This document shows positions 6,821-15,337 of a DNA stretch of 51,332 nt, one piece after another. The notes beneath the pieces are model-generated. The model ran no database searches. It was given only the letters and a program-made list of their open reading frames with translations, and was not told the origin of the DNA. A program made the translations under genes and the position numbers. Origin of the DNA: Paracoccus beibuensis (lineage in GTDB: Bacteria; Pseudomonadota; Alphaproteobacteria; Rhodobacterales; Rhodobacteraceae); NCBI RefSeq assembly GCF_026162625.1, contig NZ_JAOTBD010000025.1:1-51332 (forward strand), read 5' to 3'. Each line of letters starts with the position of its first letter. Positions within the stretch are counted from its first letter, which is position 1.

Positions 6821-8619
6821 TCTTGCTCTCCGAACTGCAGGGCGACAAGGCGGGCATAGGCGCCACCTTTTGCCATCAACTGGTCATGGCTCCCCTCCTC
6901 GACAACCCTGCCGCCGTCCATGACGACGATCTTGTCGGCGTTGCGGATGGTCGACAGGCGGTGGGCGATGACCAGCGTGGTGCGGCCCTGCGACAGGCGG
7001 TCCAGCGCGTCCTGGACCAGCCGTTCGCTGGCCGTGTCCAGCGCGCTTGTCGCTTCGTCCAGAAGCAGGACCGGGGCATCGCGCAACAGCGCGCGGGCAA
7101 TGGCCACCCGCTGCCGCTGGCCACCCGACAGGGACGACCCGCGCGGACCCACGCGGCTGTCCAGGCTGCGGCCGTCGTCCAGGAAGTCGGTCACATGCGC
7201 GGCCTCCAGCGCGGCGGCAAGATCGGCTTCGCTCGCCTGCGGGCGCCCCATCAGCACGTTGTCGCGCAGGCTTTCGTCGAACAGCGCCGATTCCTGCGCC
7301 ACGGTCGAGAACTGGTCGCGCAGCACGCCCAAATCGTATTCGGCAACCGCGACGCCACCCAGAAGGACCTGCCCCCGGTCCGGGTCAACCATCCGCGTCA
7401 GCAGGTTGAATACCGTCGACTTGCCCGCCCCGGACGGTCCGACCAGCGCAGTCGTCCGCCCCGCCTCGGCCGTGAAGCTCAGCCCGTGCAGGACCGGCTG
7501 GCCGTCATAGGACAGCCACACGTCATCCAGCCGGATCTCGGTCCCGTCAGGGGGCGCCTTGCGCGGCCCAGGGCGGATCGTCGGCTGCGTGTCGAAGACC
7601 TGGTAGATCCGCTCAAGGCTCGCCGCCGCCGTCTGCCAGGTTCCGGCCAGCCCGCCAAGGCGGCGCATCGGCTGGAAGGCCAGCGCCAGCGCGGTGAAGA
7701 AGGCCATGAAGTCGCCGACGCTGCGCTCGCCCTCCATCACCTCGTTGCCGCCAAGCGCCAGCACGGCGACGAAGCCGACGCCGGTCACGATGTCGGTCAG
7801 CGCCGGGATGACCGAGGACGTCGCGGCGACCTTGGTCCCGGCCGTCCGGATGCGGTCGACGATGGTGCCGAACCGCTGCGTCTGCGCGGCCTCGGCCCGG
7901 TTCAGGCGGATCGACGCGATGCCGTGCAGCACCTCGTCCAGGCGCGTCGCGCGCAGGCTGGCATCGGCGCGGTTCTGGCGCACCTTGCGGCGGATGTAGC
8001 GCTGCACCAGCGCCGCCGGCATGATCAGGATGGGCGCGCCGACCAGCGCGCCCAGGGTCCAGACCGGGTCGATGGTCATCGCCACCCCGAACAGCATCGC
8101 CAGAGAGATCGCGTCCCGCGTCGCGCCGGTGATCAGCGTGGCCCAGACCCCTTGCACCGCAATGGTGTCGCCCTGGATGCGCTCGATCATCGCGCCGGGG
8201 GAATTGTCGCGGAAGAAGCGCTGGTCCAGCGTCAGGATATGCGCCAAGAGGTCGGTCTGCATCTTCGTCGACACCGACAGCGACACCCGCGTCAGCAGCG
8301 CCCGGCTGGCGATCAGCGTCATCGCGCGCAGCAGGAAAATCCCGAAGATGGCCGACCCGACCCACCAGATCGCACCCGACTGCTTGCCCACGAAGACAAG
8401 GTCGAACAGAGGCTTCAGCATCCAGCTGATCAGCGCCAGGGTCGACCCCTCGATGGTCATCAGCAGAAACGCAAGCACCATGCCCCAGCGATAGGGCCGC
8501 AGATATCCCTGCCACAGACGCCGCAGCAGGCCCTGCACCTTCTGGGCCGAGGGGGCCTTCCGGCGCCGCCGGGTGGTCCTGTCCGCGATGCGCTCTGGGC
8601 TTTCGTTCTGCGTGTCCAC
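6817..8619 (-). CDS. ABC exporter, MsbA-like (fused membrane and ATPase domains)
   Basis: This 600-residue half-transporter has six predicted membrane helices in residues 45-300, then a nucleotide-binding domain. The ATPase has Walker A GPSGAGKS (394-401), signature LSGGQ (497-501), Walker B VLLLDE (517-522) and the switch histidine in AHRLST (553). The basic N-terminal tail and overall sequence are MsbA-like, so lipid or lipopolysaccharide-precursor flipping is a reasonable guess, though drug export is possible. I chose the GTG at 8619. The in-frame ATG at 8703 adds a low-complexity arginine/proline-rich segment that looks non-coding. The stop codon overlaps the ygfZ-like start, so translation is coupled. 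This is one of three fused ABC exporters in the window. Confidence 0.88.
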   Translation of the reverse strand: MDTQNESPERIADRTTRRRRKAPSAQKVQGLLRRLWQGYLRPYRWGMVLAFLLMTIEGSTLALISWMLKPLFDLVFVGKQSGAIWWVGSAIFGIFLLRAMTLIASRALLTRVSLSVSTKMQTDLLAHILTLDQRFFRDNSPGAMIERIQGDTIAVQGVWATLITGATRDAISLAMLFGVAMTIDPVWTLGALVGAPILIMPAALVQRYIRRKVRQNRADASLRATRLDEVLHGIASIRLNRAEAAQTQRFGTIVDRIRTAGTKVAATSSVIPALTDIVTGVGFVAVLALGGNEVMEGERSVGDFMAFFTALALAFQPMRRLGGLAGTWQTAAASLERIYQVFDTQPTIRPGPRKAPPDGTEIRLDDVWLSYDGQPVLHGLSFTAEAGRTTALVGPSGAGKSTVFNLLTRMVDPDRGQVLLGGVAVAEYDLGVLRDQFSTVAQESALFDESLRDNVLMGRPQASEADLAAALEAAHVTDFLDDGRSLDSRVGPRGSSLSGGQRQRVAIARALLRDAPVLLLDEATSALDTASERLVQDALDRLSQGRTTLVIAHRLSTIRNADKIVVMDGGRVVEEGSHDQLMAKGGAYARLVALQFGEQE

Positions 8620-8786
8620 GGGTCTGGCTGGCCTCTTGGTCCGGGGGCGGCACCGCGCGCGGGCCTTGCCCGACAGCCATAGCCCGGACCCGCCCCCTGC
8701 CACAAGGTCGCCGCCCCGGTGCGGGTCCTGTTGACGCAGCCGGGGCGGCGGAATACCGATCCTGCACGATGTGAAGGAACACGCAG

Positions 8787-9956
8787 ATGAGCCTCGCCCA
8801 CGGCCACGACCTGATCGCCATTCCCGGCCCCTCGCCGGTGCCCGCGCGCGTGCTGAACGCGGCGCACCGCGCCTCGCCCGACATCTATGCCGAGCCGCTG
8901 GCCCGGCTGAACCTCTCGGTCCTGGCGCAGCTGAAGCGGCTGGCCGGGACGTCCCGGAACCTGGCGCCCTATATCGGCAACGGCCATGCCGGATGGGAGG
9001 CCGCGGCCGCGAACCTGTTCGACCCGGGCGACGCGGCGCTGGTCATCACCTCGGGTCATTTCGGGCGCAGCTGGGCCGACATGCTGGCGGCATCGGGCGT
9101 GGCGGTGGAACGGCTGGATTTCGGCAACCTGCCGCCCGATCCGCAGCGCCTGGCGGATCGTCTTGCGCAAGACCGCGAGGGTCGCATCCGCGCGGTGATG
9201 CTCTGCCAGACCGACACGGCCAGCGCGACCTCGGCCGACATTCCGGCCATGCGCGCGGCGATGGGCGATCATCCGGCGCTTCTGGTGGTCGATGCCATCG
9301 CCTCGCTGGGATGCGCGCCGATGCGGATGGACGACTGGGACGTGGACGTGCTGATCACGGCCAGCCAGAAGGGGCTGATGTGCCTGCCCGGCACAACCTT
9401 CCTGTGGTTCTCGGACCGCGCGGCGGCGCGTCGGCGGGCGGCGGTGTCGCCATATTGGGACTGGCACGCCCGCGCCGGGGCCGAGGCGATGTGGCGCTTC
9501 TGGGGCGGAACGCCGCCGGTCCAGCAGATCTATGCCCTGTCCGAGGCGCTGACGATGATCCTCGATGAAGAGGGGCTGGAGGCCGTGTGGTCGCGCCACG
9601 CCCGCCTCGCCCGCGCGGTCTGGGCCGCCGTCGATGCCTGGGGCGCCGGGGGCACCGGCATCCGGCTGTCGGTGGCCGACCCGGCCGCCCGCGCCGCGTC
9701 GGTGACGGCGGTGACCATGCCGCAGGCCGAGGCGCTGCGGGCCTGGGTCACCCGCGAATGCGGCGTGACACTGGGTGTCGGCCTGGGCGCCCCCGATCCG
9801 TCAGCCGCCCTGCGCATCGCGCATATGGGCCACTGCAACGCGGGGATGATCATGGGTGTCCTGGGTGCGGTGCAGGCGGGGCTGACGGCCCTGCGCATCC
9901 CCCACGGCGGCGGCGCATTGGAGGCTGCGGCAGCCAGCATCGCCCGCTCGGGCTAG
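8787..9956 (+). CDS. Class V PLP-dependent aminotransferase, alanine/serine-glyoxylate type
   Basis: This 389-residue enzyme begins with IPGPSPVPARVL, the pattern of the alanine-glyoxylate / serine-glyoxylate aminotransferase group. The Schiff-base lysine is Lys195 in TASQKGLM, and the cofactor-ring aspartate is Asp169 in VVDAIASLG. The usual HxxTxxG segment is replaced by CQTDTASAT at about 140-148. This variant departs from characterised glyoxylate aminotransferases and may indicate a different substrate. The gene is monocistronic, divergent from the ABC exporter, with the spacer at 8620-8786 holding its promoter. The ATG at 8787 lies at the family N terminus; a frame starting at 8771 is a shadow. 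Confidence 0.82.
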   Translation: MSLAHGHDLIAIPGPSPVPARVLNAAHRASPDIYAEPLARLNLSVLAQLKRLAGTSRNLAPYIGNGHAGWEAAAANLFDPGDAALVITSGHFGRSWADMLAASGVAVERLDFGNLPPDPQRLADRLAQDREGRIRAVMLCQTDTASATSADIPAMRAAMGDHPALLVVDAIASLGCAPMRMDDWDVDVLITASQKGLMCLPGTTFLWFSDRAAARRRAAVSPYWDWHARAGAEAMWRFWGGTPPVQQIYALSEALTMILDEEGLEAVWSRHARLARAVWAAVDAWGAGGTGIRLSVADPAARAASVTAVTMPQAEALRAWVTRECGVTLGVGLGAPDPSAALRIAHMGHCNAGMIMGVLGAVQAGLTALRIPHGGGALEAAAASIARSG

Positions 9957-9977
9957 GACGCGGCAGGCAGAACATCC

Positions 9978-10356
9978 TTAGTGGCCGGCCTGGGGGTCGT
10001 GCTTCGCCAGCCACTCCTTCATCATCGCGATCTCGGCCTCTTGCGCGGTGATGACTTCCTCGGCCAGGGCACGGATGTCGGGATCGTCGCCATGCTCCAG
10101 CACGACGCGGGCCATGTCGATCGCCCCCCCGGTGGTGCGGGATCATGCCCCGAACGAAATCGACATCCGCATCGCCAGAGGGCGCCACGACCATGTCGGC
10201 ATGCATGCGGGCCGTCGCCTCGGCATAGGCGGCGTCTGCCGGCGTCGCGGCAGGGTTTTGACCATGCGCATCATGGTTTTGCGCGAATGCCGGGGCGACC
10301 AGTCCGGTCGCGACGACCAGCGGAACTGCGCAAAGGAAGCGGCTGTTCATCTTCAT
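9978..10356 (-). pseudogene. DUF305 periplasmic protein, disrupted by a one-base frameshift
   Basis: The first part encodes a signal peptide (MKMNSRFLCAVPLVVATGLV, cleavage after AFA) and the start of a DUF305 domain, ending at [11 protein letters not shown]. There the frame breaks at a run of seven C on the plus strand (10124-10130). With six instead of seven, the reading continues as [19 protein letters not shown], then [20 protein letters not shown], ending DPQAGH and TAA at 9978-9980, the normal C terminus of the family. The total span is 3n+1, as expected for one extra base. DUF305 proteins are small periplasmic helical proteins with histidine and methionine motifs, often near copper-handling genes, but none are adjacent here. 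This could be a sequencing error, a true pseudogene or a phase-variable tract. Confidence 0.85.
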
Positions 10357-10427
10357 TCTCCTGTAATGTCAGTCATTCGATGCCGCGCGGACGTCCCGGA
10401 CGTAACCGACGCTTCGACGAAACTGCG

Positions 10428-10997
10428 TCATGCGGCTGCGACATGACGCGCCAGGGTGACCAGCGTGTCGCCATAGCTGCGCTGGTCCAGCAAATGCAGT
10501 TGCGCGGGTAAGGCGGGCGGACGAGCCTCTTCCCACACCACGGTGGCATCCGGGGTCAGCCAACCGCCGTCCAGCGCCGCGGCCAGCGCCAGCTCTCCCA
10601 TCCCGCGGCCATAGGGGGGGTCGAGGAAGACGACGCCGAAGGGCTGGTCAGCGTTCGGCCCCAGCCTGGTCGCGTCGCGGCGCAGCATCTGCGACACGTC
10701 GCCCGCGCGGGCCTTGTCGATGTTCTGGCGGATCAGCGATCTGGCGCGGGCGCCGTCGTCCACAAAGGTCACGGATGCGGCGCCACGCGACAGGGCTTCA
10801 AGCCCGAGCGCCCCGGTGCCCGCGAAAAGGTCGAGGACACGCGCCCCGGGCAGCGGGTTGCCGTGGCTGCCGTTGATCAGCAGGTTGAAGATGGCCTCTC
10901 GGACGCGGTCGGTCGTGGGGCGGAGATGGGCCGCGGGGTCGCCCGCGCCCAGTTCGGCCAGCTTCAGGCCGCGCATCCGGCCGCCGACGATCCTCAT
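10428..10997 (-). CDS. rsmD: 16S rRNA (guanine-966-N2)-methyltransferase
   Basis: This 189-residue SAM-dependent methyltransferase modifies G966 of 16S rRNA in the assembled small-subunit precursor. It starts MRIVGGRMRG, the family N terminus, and has RPTTDRVREAIFN at about 26-38. The SAM-binding motif is VLDLFAGTGALGLEALSRGA (from 54), and the catalytic motif is DPPY at 126-129. The frame is open for 15 more codons upstream, but the ATG at 10997 matches the family and has a GGGGCACA-type purine stretch before it. It is on the same strand as the FAD oxidoreductase upstream, with a 73-base gap. Confidence 0.94.
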   Translation of the reverse strand: MRIVGGRMRGLKLAELGAGDPAAHLRPTTDRVREAIFNLLINGSHGNPLPGARVLDLFAGTGALGLEALSRGAASVTFVDDGARARSLIRQNIDKARAGDVSQMLRRDATRLGPNADQPFGVVFLDPPYGRGMGELALAAALDGGWLTPDATVVWEEARPPALPAQLHLLDQRSYGDTLVTLARHVAAA

Positions 10998-11070
10998 TCT
11001 TGTGCCCCGCGTCGGCCGGGGGCATCCAGATCCGATGGGCATGTCTGCGCAAGGACGGTACGCGGCAGGG

Positions 11071-12273
11071 TCATGACAGCAGCGCCTTGAGGTCGGCCGT
11101 CGCCGTGACGGTATCGGGATCGGGACTGCGCCCCCCTTCGATCAGGCGCTTGCCGATCATGTAGGCGCGGGCGTCGTTCAGGGCGTCAACCGCGATCAGC
11201 CGACCCTGGCGGAAATACCAGACCGAGCCCGAATGGTCCGACGCGCCACGGCGGGTGACGATGCGGTCGTGGCCGGTGCCCAGGCCCGCGATCTGCAGCT
11301 TCACGTCGAACTGGTCCGACCAGAACCACGGGTTCGGAACATAGTCCCGACCGGCGCCAAGGATGTTGTCGGCCACGCATTCGGCCATGTCGATGGCCCC
11401 CCCGACGCTTTCCAGGCGCAGGCGGCCACCGTGATACGGGATGCTGGCACAGTCGCCGGCGGCCCAGATCGCCCCATCCGAGGTGCGGCCATGGGCGTCG
11501 GTCGCGATGCCGTCGTCAAGCGTCAGCCCCGCCGTGGCGGCAAGGTCAGTTTCCGGCAGAACGCCAATGCCGGTGACGACTAGGTCGGCACCGATCTCTC
11601 GGCCATCGGTCAGGGCGACGCCGGTCGCCTGCCCGTCGCCGGTGATGTGGCTGATCGCCGTTCCTTCAAGGATCGTGACGCCCTGGGCGTGGTGCAGGGT
11701 GCGGATCATGTCGGCGGTCTCGGCCGCGGCGACGCGGCCGAGGATACGCGGCGCAGCCTCGATCACCGTGACCGAGAGGCCCAGCTTGCGGGCCACCGCC
11801 GCGGCCTCGAGCCCGATATAGCCGCCGCCGATGACGACCAGGCGGCGATCAGGCCGCATCAGCGGTGCCAGAGCGTCCACGTCAGTCAGGCTGCGGATGA
11901 CATGCACGCCTGGCAGGTGACCGCCCATGGCGGCGGACAGCTGGCGGGGATGCGCGCCCTGGGTCAGCGCCAGCGCATCGTAGTCGTGCCGTCCCCGATC
12001 GGTGGCGACCACTTGGGCCACGGGATCGATGGACAGCGCCGTTTCCGACAGCCGAAGGTCGATCCGCTGGTCCTGCCACCACTCGGGCGATCGCAGCAGA
12101 AGACGGTCCAGCCCCATCTGGCCCAGCAGGTAGGCCTTCGACAGCGGCGGGCGCTGATAGGGGGCCGCAGGCTCGGCCCCGATCACGGTCAGGGGGCCGC
12201 CGTGGCCCTGCGCGCGCAGCCGCGCCGCCATCGACGCCGCCGCCTGCCCTGCCCCCACGATCACGATGCGCAT
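11071..12273 (-). CDS. FAD-dependent ferredoxin-reductase-like oxidoreductase
   Basis: This 400-residue flavoprotein has an N-terminal FAD-binding motif VIVGAGQAAA (residues 4-13), a PYQRPPLSKAYL segment typical of rhodocoxin/putidaredoxin reductases, and a central NAD(P)H-binding motif VVIGGGYIGLEAA. The late ATPase-like GD motif GAIWAAGDCA completes FAD binding. The C-terminal part ends AVDALNDARAYMIGKRL, also family-like. It probably transfers electrons from NADH to a [2Fe-2S] ferredoxin or similar carrier, none of which is encoded nearby. I prefer the ATG at 12273 (AAAGGTGG five to eight bases upstream) to the GTG at 12282. It is divergent from the peroxiredoxin gene, with start codons only 73 bases apart. 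Confidence 0.88.
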   Translation of the reverse strand: MRIVIVGAGQAAASMAARLRAQGHGGPLTVIGAEPAAPYQRPPLSKAYLLGQMGLDRLLLRSPEWWQDQRIDLRLSETALSIDPVAQVVATDRGRHDYDALALTQGAHPRQLSAAMGGHLPGVHVIRSLTDVDALAPLMRPDRRLVVIGGGYIGLEAAAVARKLGLSVTVIEAAPRILGRVAAAETADMIRTLHHAQGVTILEGTAISHITGDGQATGVALTDGREIGADLVVTGIGVLPETDLAATAGLTLDDGIATDAHGRTSDGAIWAAGDCASIPYHGGRLRLESVGGAIDMAECVADNILGAGRDYVPNPWFWSDQFDVKLQIAGLGTGHDRIVTRRGASDHSGSVWYFRQGRLIAVDALNDARAYMIGKRLIEGGRSPDPDTVTATADLKALLS

Positions 12274-12284
12274 CCGGTCCACCT

Positions 12285-12313
12285 TTGCCTGTCCGACGGC
12301 TGCACCCTATAGT
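12285..12313 (+). promoter_or_regulatory. Candidate promoter of the peroxiredoxin gene
   Basis: TTGCCT and TATAGT are separated by exactly 17 bases; the predicted start point is about 25 bases before the ATG. AGGAG at 12336-12340 then sits seven bases from the start codon. The pattern matches the candidate efp promoter. Confidence 0.55.
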
Positions 12314-12346
12314 CGCCCCGAATCCGTTGCAATTCAGGAGAATGCG

Positions 12347-12832
12347 ATGACCATCACTGCCGGAGAAACCCTGCCGCAGGGCCAACTGCTGCGCGTGGGC
12401 GAGAACGGGCCCGAGAGCGTGTCGACCGAGAGAATGATGCAGGGCAAGGTGGCGCTGTTCGGCCTGCCGGGCGCCTTTACCGGCACCTGCACCAACGCGC
12501 ACATGCCCAGCTTCGTGCGCACCGCCGATGCGTTCCGCCAGAAGGGGGTCAGCCGCATCGTCTGCATCGCCGTCAACGATCCCTTCGTCGCCAATGCCTG
12601 GTCCGAGCAGACCGGCGCCGCCGACGCCGGAATCGAGGTCCTGGCGGATGCCGACGGCAGCGTGACCAAGGCGCTGGGTCTGAACTTCGACGCGCCGCCG
12701 GTCGGCTTCTTCGGCCGCTGCAAGCGCTTCGCGGCGCTGGTCGAGGACGGCGTAGTCAAGGCCATCGACGTCGAGGATTCGCCCGGAACCTGCAGCGTCA
12801 GCGCCGGAGAGAGCCTGCTGGAGAAGGTCTGA
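12347..12832 (+). CDS. Peroxiredoxin, Prx5 type
   Basis: This 161-residue thiol peroxidase contains the Prx5 active site PGAFTGTCTNAH, with the peroxidatic Cys48 and preceding Thr45. A further cysteine near the C terminus, in SPGTCSVS, could act as resolving cysteine, but that is inferred. The enzyme reduces hydrogen peroxide and organic peroxides using glutathione/glutaredoxin or thioredoxin. The ATG at 12347 follows AGGAG by six bases; an ATG five bases earlier is out of frame. It is divergent from an FAD oxidoreductase and has its own candidate promoter. No redox regulator site is recognisable. Confidence 0.93.
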   Translation: MTITAGETLPQGQLLRVGENGPESVSTERMMQGKVALFGLPGAFTGTCTNAHMPSFVRTADAFRQKGVSRIVCIAVNDPFVANAWSEQTGAADAGIEVLADADGSVTKALGLNFDAPPVGFFGRCKRFAALVEDGVVKAIDVEDSPGTCSVSAGESLLEKV

Positions 12833-12840
12833 AGCCAGCC

Positions 12841-12864
12841 CCGGGGGACGATTGCGCCCCCCGG
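12841..12864. terminator. Hairpin between convergent peroxiredoxin and acyltransferase genes
   Basis: A 7-base perfect stem CCGGGGG / CCCCCGG with a 10-base loop lies nine bases after the peroxiredoxin stop. There is no U tract on either strand, so it is a weak bidirectional terminator candidate. Confidence 0.35.
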
Positions 12865-12889
12865 CACCGCCAGGTCGCGGAACGGGGCG

Positions 12890-14023
12890 TCAGCCGGGCT
12901 TGCGGAAGGGCGTGAAGTCGGCCAGCGCCTCGATCTCGGCGCCCATCGCATCTCGTTCCTGGTCGAGGTAGTTTTCCAGCGCGCGCAGGAAGCCCGGATC
13001 GCGGACCCAATGCAGCGAATGGATCGGCACGGGCTCGTAACCGCGGGCAAGCTTGTGTTCGCCCTGGGCGCCCGCCTCGACCCGTGAAAGGCCGTGGGCG
13101 ATGGCGTGGTCGATGGCCTGGTGATAGCAAAGCTCGAAATGCAGGAAGGCGTGGTCGGCGAGGCAGCCCCAGTACCGCCCATAGATCGCGTCGGGGCCCA
13201 GGAAGTTCAGCGCGCCGGCGATGGGCCGGCCGTCTTCCTCGGCCATGACCAGAAGGATGTCGTCGCGCATCGTGTCGTGGATGCGGTCGAAGAACCGGCG
13301 GGTCAGGTAGGGCTGGCCCCATTTGCGCGCGCCGGTGTCCTGGTAGAAATCCCAGAAGGCGTCCCAATGATGCGGCTTCAGGTCATTGCCCGTCAGGTGA
13401 CGGATGGTGCCGCCAAAGGCCTGTGCGCGGGCACGTTCCTTCCTCAGGTCCTTGCGCTTGCGTGACGACAGCGCGGCCAGGAAATCTTCATAGCTGCCAT
13501 AGCCGCGGTTGAGCCAATGATACTGCTGCGTGACCCGCGACAGAAAGCCTGCCTCCTCGCCCAAGGACGCCTCGGCCTCGGTGCAGAAGGTGACATGGGC
13601 GCCCGAGACCTCCAGCCGGTCGGCGACCTGCATCAGCCCTGAAAGAAGCGCGGCCCGGACCCCGTCGTCCCGCGCCAGCAGGCGCTGGCCCGTGGCGGGG
13701 GTGAAGGGGACGGCGCATTGCAGCTTGGGATAATATCGACCGCCGGCGCGCGAATAGGCCTGCGCCCAGGCATGGTCGAAGATGTATTCGCCCTGACTGT
13801 GCGACTTGGCGTAAAGCGGGGCGGCACCGACGACCTCGCCCTGCCGCTCGATCGTCAGGTGCAGTGGTTGCCAGCCGGTGCCGGTGCCGACCGAGCCCGA
13901 CTGTTCCAAGGCCAGCAGAAAGCGGTGGGCGGTGAACGGATTGCCATCGCCAAGCGCGTCCCAGGTCGGCGCGTCGATTTCGGCGATCGAGGGGTGGGTG
14001 GTCAGGGTCAGCATGTCGCTCAT
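12890..14023 (-). CDS. FemAB-like / DUF482 GNAT-fold acyltransferase
   Basis: This 377-residue protein has the pattern of the DUF482 family, often labelled peptidogalycan biosynthesis or GNAT family. Recognisable parts are an early NPFTAHRFLLALE, YFDHAWAQAYSRAG-type sequence (here IFDHAWAQAYSR) and a KRKDLRKERARA helix. Also present are RRFFDRIHDTMRDDILLV, GRYWGCLADHAFLHFELCYHQ and EAGAQGEHKLARGYEP. The last block lines up with the acetyl-CoA or aminoacyl-tRNA binding half in related proteins. No signal peptide. The physiological substrate is unknown. It is a single gene convergent with the peroxiredoxin and followed upstream by a short spacer. Confidence 0.8.
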   Translation of the reverse strand: MSDMLTLTTHPSIAEIDAPTWDALGDGNPFTAHRFLLALEQSGSVGTGTGWQPLHLTIERQGEVVGAAPLYAKSHSQGEYIFDHAWAQAYSRAGGRYYPKLQCAVPFTPATGQRLLARDDGVRAALLSGLMQVADRLEVSGAHVTFCTEAEASLGEEAGFLSRVTQQYHWLNRGYGSYEDFLAALSSRKRKDLRKERARAQAFGGTIRHLTGNDLKPHHWDAFWDFYQDTGARKWGQPYLTRRFFDRIHDTMRDDILLVMAEEDGRPIAGALNFLGPDAIYGRYWGCLADHAFLHFELCYHQAIDHAIAHGLSRVEAGAQGEHKLARGYEPVPIHSLHWVRDPGFLRALENYLDQERDAMGAEIEALADFTPFRKPG

Positions 14024-14056
14024 CCCGGTAAGATAGGCGCGGCGCGGACGGATGTC

Positions 14057-14077
14057 AGGGGCGCCAAGGTCGCGCCC
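14057..14077 (-). terminator. Hairpin after the glycerophosphodiesterase gene
   Basis: A perfect 7-base stem GGGGCGC / GCGCCCC with a 7-base loop lies nine bases past the stop codon of the minus-strand gene. No U run follows, so its efficiency is uncertain. Confidence 0.4.
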
Positions 14078-14086
14078 CCGCAGATG

Positions 14087-14836
14087 TCAGATGACGGGAC
14101 GATAGCCTTCGAAGGTGATGTTCTCGGCGATCAGGCGGGCGGCCTCTTCCTCGGCTTCGCTGCGGATCGTCCAGGACAGGATCGGGACGCCCTGGGCGCG
14201 CAACGCATCGACGCGCGGGTTCGCAAGGTCGGCCTTGTCATGAGAGATGAAGGACGCGCGCAGGCTGTCGAAGTCGCGGATCTGGGCCAGCTCCTCGCGC
14301 CGCTCGGGCGGGACCTGCGCCCAGTCGTCGGGATCGAAGGAGCAGGTGGTCAGGCCGACGGCGATCTCTGGCGCGACGGCACGGAATGCCGCGATCATGT
14401 GCGGGTTGAAGGACATCACCGCCACGGGACCTTCATAACTCTTCAGCGCCTCGGCCACGCGGGCCGACAGCATGCCGACGTCGCCGCCGCAGCTGCCGTC
14501 CTGGTCCTTGATCTCGACCAGCAGCGGCACGCGTCCGGCGACGGTCTCAAGAAACTGCGCCAGCGTCGGTACGGCCTCGTCGCTGCCCGTCAGGCGTAAG
14601 CCCGACAACACGCCCGGTTCCGTCGCGCCGATGAAGCCGTCGCGACCGGTCAGCCGCGACAGCTGATAGTCGTGAAAGACCATCGGCGTGCCATCGGCGG
14701 CGGGCTGGATGTCGCATTCGATGCCGTATCCCGCGTCGATGGCCGCGCGGGCGGCGGCAAGGCTGTTCTCGGGCACCCCTGCCCCGTGCAGCCCGCGATG
14801 GGCCAAGGGCGTGGTCAGGAAGCTTTCGTGAAGCAT
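14087..14836 (-). CDS. Glycerophosphodiester phosphodiesterase
   Basis: This 249-residue enzyme hydrolyses glycerophosphodiesters to glycerol-3-phosphate and an alcohol. The catalytic start AHRGLHGAGVPENS has His13 and Arg14 and the metal-binding Glu24. The second metal/catalytic block ECDIQ...GTPMVFHD carries Glu40, Asp42 and His55. A late VLSWTIRS-type strand (ILSWTIRS) completes the TIM barrel. There is no signal peptide, so it is cytoplasmic, similar to UgpQ rather than GlpQ. The ATG at 14836 overlaps the RidA stop codon by one base (TGATG); a GTG at 14839 is an alternative. The gene is coupled to the upstream ridA-like gene. Confidence 0.9.
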   Translation of the reverse strand: MLHESFLTTPLAHRGLHGAGVPENSLAAARAAIDAGYGIECDIQPAADGTPMVFHDYQLSRLTGRDGFIGATEPGVLSGLRLTGSDEAVPTLAQFLETVAGRVPLLVEIKDQDGSCGGDVGMLSARVAEALKSYEGPVAVMSFNPHMIAAFRAVAPEIAVGLTTCSFDPDDWAQVPPERREELAQIRDFDSLRASFISHDKADLANPRVDALRAQGVPILSWTIRSEAEEEAARLIAENITFEGYRPVI

Positions 14837-15291
14837 CACGCGACCTCGAATATCGCTTCGATCTCGACCGCGACGCCGAACGGCAGCGACGGCGCGGAAA
14901 CGGCGGCGCGCGAATGGCGGCCGGCATCGCCGAAGACCTCGACCATCAGGTCCGAGCAGCCGTTGATGACCTTGGGCTGGTCGGTGAAGTCGGGGGTCGA
15001 GTTCACGAAGCCGGTGAGCTTCACCACCCGCGTCACGCGGTCCAGATCGCCGATGGCGGCCTTCAGCTGCGCGATCAGCGCCAACCCGCAGCGGCGGGCG
15101 GCGGCGGCGCCCTCTTCGACGCTGGTGCCCTGGCCCAGCTTGCCGGTGATCAGACCGTTCTCGTCGGCGCTGATCTGGCCCGAGACGAAGACCAGGTTAC
15201 CGGTTCGCACGAAAGGGACATAGTTCGCGGCGGGCATGGGGGCTTCGGGAAGTGTGATGCCTTTGTCGGCCAAGGTCTGTTCGACGCTCAT
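14836..15291 (-). CDS. RidA-family enamine/imine deaminase-like protein
   Basis: This 151-residue chorismate-mutase-like-fold protein has N-terminal ITLPEAPMPAANYVPFVRTGNLVFVSGQ and a middle VVKLTGFVNSTPDF. The C-terminal end is LPFGVAVEIEAIFEV, the E-I-E segment typical of the subgroup. RidA proteins hydrolyse reactive 2-aminoacrylate released by PLP enzymes such as threonine dehydratase. The length and the asparagine/serine in place of the canonical arginine-containing PxRS motif suggest the YjgH/Rid5-type subgroup, where activity is less certain. It is coupled to a glycerophosphodiesterase and lies downstream of smc (46-base spacer), so it may be read from the smc transcript. Confidence 0.88.
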   Translation of the reverse strand: MSVEQTLADKGITLPEAPMPAANYVPFVRTGNLVFVSGQISADENGLITGKLGQGTSVEEGAAAARRCGLALIAQLKAAIGDLDRVTRVVKLTGFVNSTPDFTDQPKVINGCSDLMVEVFGDAGRHSRAAVSAPSLPFGVAVEIEAIFEVA

Positions 15292-15337
15292 GATGTCCTC
15301 GCGGGTTGGATTCGGGGCGACCGTAGCGCGGGCCGCG

